Shown here: piece after piece, positions 43,652-52,729 of the stretch
How the letters are laid out: each line of letters opens with the position of its first letter
Position numbering within the stretch: the stretch's first letter is position 1
NCBI GenBank assembly: GCA_043228905.1
Contig: JBHGNT010000021.1
Span: 7,006,001-7,070,000 of the forward strand
Length of the DNA stretch: 64,000 bases
Source of the DNA: Azolla caroliniana
Lineage: Eukaryota > Polypodiophyta
Direction of reading: 5' to 3'
The notes under the pieces: model-generated
What the model saw: only the letters and a program-made list of their open reading frames with translations
What the model was told of the DNA's origin: nothing
Database searches by the model: none
Position numbers and translations under genes: made by a program

Positions 43652-44324
43652 TGTCGCGTTGTTACGCGCGTGCGTGGAGAAGGGCGGAACCACGGGGGTC
43701 TCGGACTAAGGAGAAGGGGAGAAGGAATAGGACTTCGGAATGGAGCTTAGCACAAGAAGAGAAAGAATGAACAAGAGGAAGATGGAGGCCAAATGCTCAA
43801 CAAGATGTATTAGAACCGAAAACCGATTACAAAATGGCGGCCGCGTAGGCCGCACCGAACGGCTATGATAAACCCGAAACCCTAATCCGACGAAGAAGAA
43901 AAGAAACCCTAACCCTAAAACGAAATGGTATACCTCACTCACACTCAAAATAAGGCAACCCCCACAATGGTGCTCTTCCTCTCCTTTTATAGCACAAGGA
44001 GAGAAGACCGTTTTCAAAAAGGGTGCTACAAAATATCCCCTTTCAATCAATGGGGATATTTCCCTTGATTTTAGGGGAGGAGGGAAGGATGGGTCTTAAC
44101 TCCCACCTCTACACGAACTACTATGTACCTATCTCTCTCTCTCACGTGGATGTGCGCGCAAAAGCACATCACCTTTACACTTTACAAATCCTAAGGTGCA
44201 TTTCTAGCACCATACTTATCACTATCGATAAATAGAAATACAACATGGTGATGTGCAACGTTGCACATCGCGGGTTTGCTTGCTTCGCTCGGTTTTCCGC
44301 CTATGGACGAAAATCTTCACGACA
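43652..44324 (-). repeat. 5' LTR of the gag-only element
   Basis: 673 bp, apparently identical to 33764-34436, with the same TATA box and telomere-like motifs. Confidence 0.93.
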
Positions 44325-44615
44325 ACGTTCAACAACAATGATCACGAGCTTATTGGCATGTCATCGTTCATGGCGAATAAGAATTTCCATGAACCCTCTT
44401 TTGATCAGCGCAACTAAACCCACTATTGAATAACGCATTTGCCAACTCCACAAAATCTCACAATGATGCTCAAGTAGTTACTGACAACAAGCTTAAAAGG
44501 CTACAAGAAGCATGCAGATACACGTCCTACATCAAACTTGGGGAAAAGGCTGAGAACAAGGTATGGTTGAAGTGTGGCAACATCAAGATAACATGCCCAT
44601 GCATCAATTTCAGGT
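44325..44615 (+). pseudogene. Old Ty3 pol remnant, right part
   Basis: Continues the frame interrupted at 33763: FNNNDHELIGMSSFMANKNF (the YNN-x-x-H-x-S-x-G-x-SPF region of Ty3 integrase), then after frame changes FANSTKSHNDAQ and KVWLKCGNIKITCPC, matching the C-terminal GDKVWL-x-x-x-NIKT-x-RP region. Confidence 0.7.
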
Positions 44616-44639
44616 CAGACACACATTGAAGGAGACATC

Positions 44640-47400
44640 GTGACGAGGCAAACCTCGAACTCGGGCGGAATCCCGACGTGCGGCAGAGCTCACCTTGGAA
44701 CAATCGCAATAGAAGAATCCTCATTTAACGACACCATCGGCGAAATCGAGGAATTCGTGAACTTAAGTTATCCTTGCGATCAACACGTGATTTTAGTTAA
44801 CTCTGTCAATGTGTACGCTGTCATCGATGAATATCATCGTGGCATCTTGATGGAGGAAGCTGAAGTCAACACAAAATATAAAACAGTGGATAGGAAGATC
44901 AAGCCAGTTGCAGTTCCGCTACCAGAAGATAGCTGGCAAAAGATGAAGGAAGTTGCGAATGATCCAAGCTTGAGAGATCCGAAGACAATAGGTCACGTCT
45001 TCACTGAAGACACTAAAGGAAAGCTACGAGTTGGAAGGGAGGATTTCCTCCTCCCTGAAGAGGAGCGAATGTTCTACGGAATGCTTCAAAGACATGGGAA
45101 GGCTTTCACATTTTCCCCACAGGAAATCGGATGTGTTGATCAAAGGATGATAGAACCGATGGTGATCTTCACAGTGCCGCATGTGCCTTGGAATTTGAAA
45201 CTGATACCGGTTCCAAGAGCACACCTACCGAAGTTGATTGAGCTCTTAAAGGAGAAGGTGAATATGGGAATTCTAGAACCGTTGAATGCTCCTTACTCTA
45301 ATAGGTGGTTCACGGTGCCGAAGAAGAATGGATTGTTGCGATTCATCCAAGATCTTCAATGCATCAATAAGGTGACAGTTCAGAATGCTGGAATCGGTCC
45401 GAGTGTGGATGAATTTGTTGAGGCGTTTGCAGACCAGTCCATCTACTCCATTGGCGATCTCTACTCTGGATACGACCAATTCCAGTTGGTGGTTGACAGT
45501 CGTAACATTACAACCATGAGGACTCCGATCGGGCTTGTGCGGATGTGTACCTTACCTCAAGGTGCAACGAACTCAATGGCTCATATGGTGAATGCCATGA
45601 ACAAGGTCTTGAAGGATTGCATCCCGAGAATCGCAATGCCCTTCTTGGATGATATTCCGATAAAGGATGTTCGGATGAATCGAAAGATAAGGATGGATGC
45701 AGAAAGTTCGTCAAAGATCATATGAAGGATTGCGAGAAGGCATTACAAAGGCTCGAAGATGCGAATTTGACATTTTCGGGAGAAAAGTCCGCATTCGGGC
45801 AACCGAATATCTTGATGGTAGGTCACTTGTGTGGAGCATACAACCGGAAGCCTTCACCATCCAAGGTGAATGCGATCCAGGACATCAAAGAAGAATGTGT
45901 AACCCAAACGGAGGTTCGAAGGTTCCTTGGAGCATGCGTGTTTTATCATATTTGGATTCCTCTCTACACCCACATTGTTGAGCCATTGTACGATTTGCTA
46001 AAGAAGAAGCAAAGGTTTGAATGGAGGAGTGAGCATACTTTTGCCATCCGAAGGCTGAAGAAATTACTGATGGAGGAACCTGCATTACGGAAGGCGGACT
46101 ATTCAGAAGGCAAGCCCATTTTCATGACTCTGGATACTAATCCGACCAGAATCGGATGGGTTATCAACCAAGAAGACGAAGATTGCAACTGATACACAAT
46201 TTGGTTTGGCACAAAAGTGTTAAGTGATAGGCAAAGAAGGTATGCCCAAGTAAAGAGGGAGTTGTGGGAATCGTATCGGTGATCAAGTCTGATCGTGACT
46301 ACCTCATTGGAGCAGAAGTCATAATCGAGGCAAATTGCCTACTAATATTGGGCATGATATCTAGTTGCAGTACACAAGATATTGCCATGTTACGTTGGAT
46401 CGCATATATGAAATCACTCAACCCCGAGATCCGTCATGTAGTCTGGAAGCATAATGTCGTTGCAGACATGCTATCACAAGGGAGATAAGACGGAGAGGAA
46501 GATCGACATTCTGATGAAGAGGATGTTGGCTTGGACTTCTTTACAAGTTCCTACCCTCGGGTGCTGACTACTTTCATATAAGAGGACTACGAAGGCGCAT
46601 TCGTGGAGATCAGGAAATACTTGAGTTCTCTCCAAAGAGATGAATCTTGGTCGACAGAAGACTTTTACTGAATTCGGAAGAAGGTGTACAAGTATTTCCT
46701 TAAGAATGGAGCTCTTTGGAGGCATGCAAAGAAGAAGAAGAATGGGACTCCAATGCGAGTTGTCTGCAAGCTGGAAGACCAATGAAAACTTATGTATGAA
46801 TTTGATGATAGTGTTTGGGCAGGCCATTGAGGAATATGGGCTATGTTTGCGAAGCTTAAGGAGAAATATTGGCGGTCAGGCATCTACAAAGATGTAGCTG
46901 CTTACGTGGAAACATGTAATGAATGTCAAATGTTTTCGAATGTTCGCCATTGAGATGAACTTCATTCGACTTACCCGTTGCCTATGCATTACAAGTGGAT
47001 GGTGGACATCGTAATGATGCCAATGGGGTGATGGCAGATGAAGTATCTTGTGTTCGCGAGAGAGGAGCTTACCAATCAAGTTGAAGGGCGAGCATTGAGA
47101 ACTAAGGAGACATCATCAGTATGCAGATTCCTTCTTGAATATGTTATTTGCAGCTATGGATGCGTCAGCAAGATAGTGACTGATGGAGGCGAGCTAGACG
47201 CCAATGAAGCTAGAGAATTCTTCTCTAGGATGGGAATCAAGTTATCTCTTACCAATGCGTATAATCGGGAAGCGAATGGGAAAGTGGAACGTGCACATGG
47301 ACCAATTGTGAAGGCTCTAGTGAAAGCTTGCAATGGGAAAATAGGAGAATGGCCGCGTCCACTGCCATTTGCACTGCTACCAATTGTTTCCCTTGATACG
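44640..47400 (+). pseudogene. Ty3-type pol remnant: RT, RNase H and integrase
   Basis: The first frame (44640-45725) contains an RT: NAPYSNRWFTVPKKNG, IQDLQCINKVTVQNAG, YSIGDLYSGYDQFQL, MRTPIGLVRMCTLPQGATNS and the catalytic FLDD (MPFLDDIPIK). A frame change follows; 45722-46192 gives the connection and start of RNase H (FLGACVFYHIWIPLYTHIVE). After stops, 46264-46488 gives HVVWKHNVVADMLSQG, and about 46850-47390 an integrase: ETCNECQMF, MKYLVFAREELTNQVEGRAL, SKIVTDGGELDANEA, YNREANGKVERAHG. The FLDD and the REELTNQVEGRA/NGKVERAHGPIVKAL style differ from common angiosperm chromoviruses and from the remnant at 33001-33763. Several stops make it inactive. Confidence 0.8.
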
Positions 47401-48239
47401 CGGAGTCATATATTGTGCCTTGATTCATCTATGTTGAGTTTTACATTCTGTGTAAACGTTTACGTAACCATTTGGTTGTAGCCGTCTCGTGTTCATCTCC
47501 ACAGTAGCACAATCACACTTGTTCGATTCATACGCGAAGACCTTATCATCCGAAGTTTCCAAACTATTTGAAGTGGCGCCCTTCTCCCAGAACACAATAC
47601 CTTGAGTCAAATAGACAAAGGACCAGATATTTAACACCGTGTTACCTAGCCCCGTAACAACAAGTTGCATTCCATGCTTGTTTTTGTGTCTATATGAGTT
47701 TGACAAAACCTTGTGAGGATACATAACTCCTATGTGAATTAAGTATCTAGGGCCAGGAGGCTAATGAAAAGGTGCATTTGTTGTGAGATTTAGAATATGT
47801 CGTGTATAATGGGTATATTTCTTTCTTCTAGCTTTGAGAGGTATGAGGTGTATGCAGACTTGATGAGGTATGGGTAGTTGGGATTTGAGGATATAGTAGT
47901 GTGGAACAAAACCATCCCTTCTAATGATAGAATGGGGAGTGGGTGGGGGAAAAGCTCATTAACGGCATGCAAAATCGTCGTTCGCACGTGGCAGGTACAA
48001 TATGAAGAGAGCGAACTTGTGGTTGACCATCAGTGTCATGGAGATGATGTGTTGGCCTTCAAACATCCTAGAGGTTTCTTTACAATTTAATATTTGCTTC
48101 ATGTCTAACAAATCTAGCAATGTATATTCATCTTGCTCCAAAATGCCTTTTGACATTTGTGATTTTGCTTCTACGTAGACTGACACACGTCAAATAGTTG
48201 ACATGGATGGGCAATGTCAATCAATTGTGCAATAGTCAA
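47401..48239. other. Unrecognised stretch
   Basis: A 99-codon minus-strand frame at 47425-47724 (contains VTGLGNTVLNIWSFVYLTQG and VFAYESNKCDC) is unrecognised; it may be the tail of the adjacent element or a captured fragment. Nothing else is seen. Confidence 0.3.
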
Positions 48240-48626
48240 AGCATACACATGTGGTGGTAATCAAGAGGATCTTCAAATATGTCAAACATGAGACAAATTC
48301 TGGTTTTGAAGTAAATTAGAAAAAATTATTTATTAAGTTAAATTGTAATGCAAATGTGGGCAAGACAAAGCACAACTCATATATTGTGTTTGTTTAACAA
48401 TGCAACAATGATGTGCATGTTGAAGAAGTAACCCACAATTGCTTTAAGCATAAGTTAAGCTAAATACAAAAGTGATTGGGAAGTGACTGTGTATGTAGCA
48501 TGTGAAGTTATATGGATGGAGAAGTTGCTAAAAGACCTTAGAGTTATTGCGCCAAGACTAAATACAAACTCTTTTATGTTGGAGACCAAGTTAGTCCAAT
48601 GCCAAGGCCAAACACATAGATTTCAC
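48240..48626 (+). pseudogene. Copia RT/RNase H remnant, left part
   Basis: Fragments IFKYVKHETNSGFEV (near 48270), then VACEVIWMEKLLKDLRV (48498-48555) and a degenerate QGQTH segment match the copia RNase H region (ILRYVKGT, ACEVIWLRRLLKDLGV, AKTKHI). The sequence is cut by the hAT-type element and continues at 49818. Confidence 0.6.
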
Positions 48627-49809
48627 TAGTAATGGGCCCGGTTCAATTTCTTGGCCTTGAAACCAAACCAAACCAAACCAAACTATTTTAAAATTTATAA
48701 AGCCATTTAAACCAAACTGTTTAAAGAAAAAGTAAAACCAAACCGTTTACAAAAAATTTAAAACCAAACCAAACCTTCTTCTTTTTTAATTTTTTAATTT
48801 TTTCCAAAAAAAAACTCTTTCCATTAGTTATAAAATTTTACAAATGAGACGATTATGTACAAATCCCCGAAGGGACGCGATAGTTCCATCTTATGTGGAT
48901 GCCCACAGACTCAAGAAAGGGAGAGGACGACCACTGTTGGATGAAGGCTATTCGTTGTCTTTCAACTCCCTCAGAGCCGCCCTTAAGGCCATCATATTGG
49001 CTCTTCAGAGTGGCTACAATTTCACTCCATATCTCTTGTAGTAACCTTGTTGGATGTGTGGTTTGGTTGGAGAAGACTCACCTATATCATTGTTTCCATA
49101 GAATCCAAAGGGTTATTGGGCTGGCCAATTCCAACACCGCTTGAGATTTGTCATTAAGAGGAACAGAGTGGACATTGCCGTTGGAGGAGAAACAGACCTC
49201 TCGTGTTTTTATGACCAAAGTCATCCCCTCCTCCTGATGCTCGTATCTGCCAATTGCGGCCTGCCATGATAGCCAACATATATTTCCCCATTTGATTGAG
49301 CCTTGCACCTGGCATAATTGCAACAAGCGGCCAACCCCCCGCCATATCATCATACTTATTATAAATTTGTGTGAGAAAATCATCATAAATTTTGTCCTCA
49401 TACTTATCATAAAATTTGTCATCATACTTATCATAAATTTGGTCATAATATTGATCATTATACTTATCATAAATTTGATCATCATACTTATCATAATTGA
49501 TCATCATAAATGAAAAGGAGACTCTACATATAATACATATAAAATTTAATAAGTTAAAACAAGAGTTTAAAATTAAAAGTTTAAAGTTAGAGCCTATAGA
49601 GAATATTTTTGAGTATTTTTAAACCTATAAACCTATAAACTGAACCACATAAACAGAAACCAATAAACCGATAAATTCAAAATCGAATCGAAATCGATTA
49701 GTAACATTTGAAACCAAACCAAACCGTTTATTTATCTTTGAACCTATAAACTGTTAAGCCATGGTTTTTCGGTTCGGTTCGGTTTGAGCCGAAACCGGGC
49801 CCATTGCTA
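48627..49809. mobile_element. Non-autonomous hAT-type DNA transposon, 1183 bp
   Basis: Terminal inverted repeats TAGTAATGGGCCCGGTT and (right end, complement) TAGCAATGGGCCCGGTT are flanked by a perfect 8-bp direct repeat GATTTCAC at 48619-48626 and 49810-49817, the target size of hAT elements. Subterminal DNA is rich in AACCAAACC/GGTTCGG. Internally there is a non-repeat segment (about 48844-49340) and a short TCATACTTATCATAAATTTG minisatellite (49375-49500). No transposase is encoded. The insertion splits a copia RNase H remnant, whose frame resumes on the other side. Confidence 0.9.
49375..49500. repeat. Minisatellite inside the hAT-type element
   Basis: Five or so units of about 24 bp (ATCATACTTATCATAAATTT with small changes) in direct repeat. 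Confidence 0.8.
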
Positions 49810-49817
49810 GATTTCAC

Positions 49818-49975
49818 TATGATTATATGATATATCTATGAAAAAGTTATTGAAAGGACCATACGTCAAAAGTATATGGAAATTAAAGACCAAACTATAA
49901 ATATATTCACAAAAGGTCTTCGGAACTAGGTTCTTCAAATTCTTGAAAAAGTTAGCACTTATTGTCTATATGAAA
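49818..49975 (+). pseudogene. Copia RNase H remnant, right part
   Basis: Reads HYDYMIYL, then with stops KVYGN and YKYIHKRSSELGSSN, aligning with the KHIDFHYDYI...ADIFTKPL end of copia polyproteins. It continues the remnant at 48240-48626. Confidence 0.5.
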
Positions 49976-52040
49976 CAAGTTGCATGACACAACTAGTGTA
50001 TGAATTTGACACCCAAATGTATATAAAGACCTATTGTTTCACATTCAATATGGGGGAATTAATACATATTTATAAGATGTTGAAGGTTCTTTGTCAACTA
50101 TGAAAATGAAACCAACAATTTTTTAGTTGGTGATCGATTTTTAGTGTCAAAATTAAATAAATGTGTCCATGAACTCCCCCCCCTTTTATGGTGGCCGAAA
50201 AATATAATAGTGATTTGGAAATGTAGTTCAACGTCGTATAATGAATGATGCAAATTAGAGTCTTTTTTTTTTGCTTAAAAAATTACATGTTTATATTTAT
50301 GTCGAGGTGATAAGGCCCATAAATGCATTTCCTTTTCAAATGTTAGCCTTAAGTGGTTCATCTCACCTACGTGCTTTGAACCAGCTATCAAATTTAAATT
50401 CCCTTTATCCCTTACAAAGTTGGGGACGAAATTCAAACAACATATTCATTGCTTCGAACACCCACGTATTATTCCCTTTAACATTGTTGTAAACATAACC
50501 TTAAGGACCTATTCTTAACCTAATTTTAATGGTTTAAGGTTAGGGAAAGCATGAAACTAGTTATCCTAGGACTGGATACAAGCCCATATGAACCCATGAC
50601 GTGGGAACATGTGGTGATTTGAAAGCATAAGGTGTTAGGTTAAACAACAACCCCAAGCCCTAAATGGGCTCAAGATGTAATCCAAGAGACATGTTAATCC
50701 CCAAATAGGTTTAAAAAATCCTAATTACTATCTTTCTTATTCCCTTAAAATTATTGGGTTGGAGATTACATTTATGCTAGCACACATGAGTGTCATTGTA
50801 GTCAAAAGGGCGGGCATGAATGACCATCCAGGTAGTGCCCACCAAGGTTGCACTTTGACAGTCATATGTTCTTTTCGTGATGGTTTTTTTCAACTTTAAA
50901 ATTTAAATGCTCTTAGTCGTACGTCTAAGTGGAAAATTTGTTGCCTTCATTTTCATTTCTTATTTTGAAGTATCCTTTATTTACAAAATATAAGAAATAG
51001 AAACTTATGTCAAGAGTCTTGTAGCAAAATATATATACAATGGACATGGCCTAATGATGCGATGTTTGCCGATTCTTCACATATTGTAGTTATATTTGTC
51101 TATGTATTGTAAACATTTTCCATGCATTATGAGAGAGTGGATAAGCTAATGGAACAACCTTATGTGCACGTGGATCACACTGATACTAGATTTGTACCTA
51201 GATAGTCCTCGTTACTTAACAAAAGCTTAACGAACATATGTGTATAAGAAAGGCAATAAAAAACAATGAGTTATAAAACATTTCACGGAGACCAATACCT
51301 TAACTAACTAAAACAAACATATCCTAATAAAAGTGTAAAGCAAAAGATAAAATAAGAGACAATATACACTTACTAATACATTTAACACATGCACACACAC
51401 AAACATTCCATATATATTACAATTATGTGGCGGGGGTTTTATGTATTACTTTTCCATATTGATGCGTTAGTACAAACATCCTTCCAACACGAAAGTAACG
51501 AGAACAAAACGATGACTAAAACCTTAACATGGAAGCCATTGAGTTCATTGGTAACATGTTACACGTTAGATGTGACGACCAAGGTCCTTGGAAGGTGCAA
51601 CTAATTGTGTGTATGAAGATTGTTATGGAGCATGCGGAATGCATATATATTACATTTATGCAAAAATTTCCCCTCTCTCCATTCCACATTGAATTATTCA
51701 AGGGCTATATATATTATATACATATGAAGTAAGTGAGTAGGTCAAATCTATTACTATTTGTTATTGATATGATATATCCATATATACCCCCCCCCCCCCC
51801 CCTATTGGACCTTCCCATAATTTAACCTTTGTTTTTACATGATTAATGATGCATAGAGAGTAAGAAAAGCATTAGGTAGATGGGTGAAGGGAGCCATAAG
51901 AGGGTTTGGTTTTCGTGATCTACTTATTAACTATGATGGCCGTGACTTCGTTTAGAAGGCTTGCTTTCTATCTAACTGACAATGAATCAAGTCCATCAAT
52001 CTGTCAGCCTACCTACCAACCAACCAACCAATCTATTTAT
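49976..52040. other. AT-rich intergenic region upstream of LACS, nothing recognised
   Basis: No convincing coding sequence. Homopolymer C runs occur at about 50178 and 51787-51804 (18 C). Confidence 0.5.
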
Positions 52041-52143
52041 CTATGGCCACGGGCCACAACCACTGCTTGAAAGAAACTCTCGAGTTATGCTGGGTCTCGG
52101 AAGTTACTCTAATTCGTGAAGTACCACACATTTTGTGGAAGGC

Positions 52144-52147
<4 letters not shown>

Positions 52148-52196
<49 letters not shown>

Positions 52197-52216
52197 GTAT
52201 GTATGTATGTATGTAT
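52148..52216. repeat. (GA)n and (ATGT)n microsatellites in the LACS upstream region
   Basis: A GA run at 52148-52192 is followed directly by a GTAT tetranucleotide run. A further GGAC/TGAC-type minisatellite lies at 52262-52360. Confidence 0.92.
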
Positions 52217-52399
52217 GAAAGGGGGAACTCGACGAAGAGATGGAGATGGCCGGGCGGCCGGCCATATGGATGGATGGACGGACGGGACAGTCTAATGGAC
52301 GGACGGACTGACGGACTAACTGACGGAGCATTAAATGCGTGCCGTACTGACTGACGGCGGGGCCCACGTCAGCGTGTTCGTTAGACTTCATTTAATGAG

Positions 52400-52729
52400 G
52401 CCCTGATTGACAGCGACAGCAGCTTTTCCTTCTTCTTTCTTCTTTCTTCTTCTTCTTCTTCTTCTTCTTTCAGTCAGATTCTGCGTCTGCTTCTGCTTCA
52501 GTCTTCTCCTGCATCGATTTGTGCTGCTGAATCAGAAGAAGCTCATATATCTCCATCGCCATCTCCATATTGAGTCCCAAGAAGTAGAAAGAAACAGAAG
52601 AAGCTGAAGCTGAAATCAAGGAGAAGAAGATCAGAAGAACGAAGAAGAACGAAGATCAGAAGAAGAAACACAGAGAAACAGGCGCAGAAGAAGAAGAAGG
52701 AGAAGAAGAAGCAGTAGAAGGAAGACGCT
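52400..52729 (+). promoter_or_regulatory. Probable promoter-proximal region and 5' leader of the LACS gene
   Basis: A (TTC)n stretch at about 52431-52470 is followed by a purine-rich GAAGAA leader (52590-52725) that runs into the start codon. No clear TATA box was found; the transcription start is unknown. Confidence 0.4.

Larger units (their letters stand above)
33764..44324 (-). mobile_element. Young gag-only (non-autonomous) LTR retrotransposon, with a copia element nested in it
   Basis: Two 673-bp LTRs that look identical flank an internal region with a primer-site candidate, one very long gag-like frame and a polypurine tract, all on the minus strand. No protease, RT, RNase H or integrase of its own is seen. 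Without the nested copia element (37173-42427 plus one 5-bp duplication) it is about 5.3 kb. ACGT directly flanks both outer ends (33760-33763 and 44325-44328); a fifth target base is ambiguous. The host Ty3 frame reads across the empty site. GC content is clearly higher than in the flanks. The class fits non-autonomous elements of the LARD or gag-bearing type that use pol from a partner. Confidence 0.85.

Noticed and set aside
49375-49500. CRISPR-like regularly spaced repeats
   Set aside because: Units are contiguous without unique spacers, AT-rich, and inside a plant hAT-type element.
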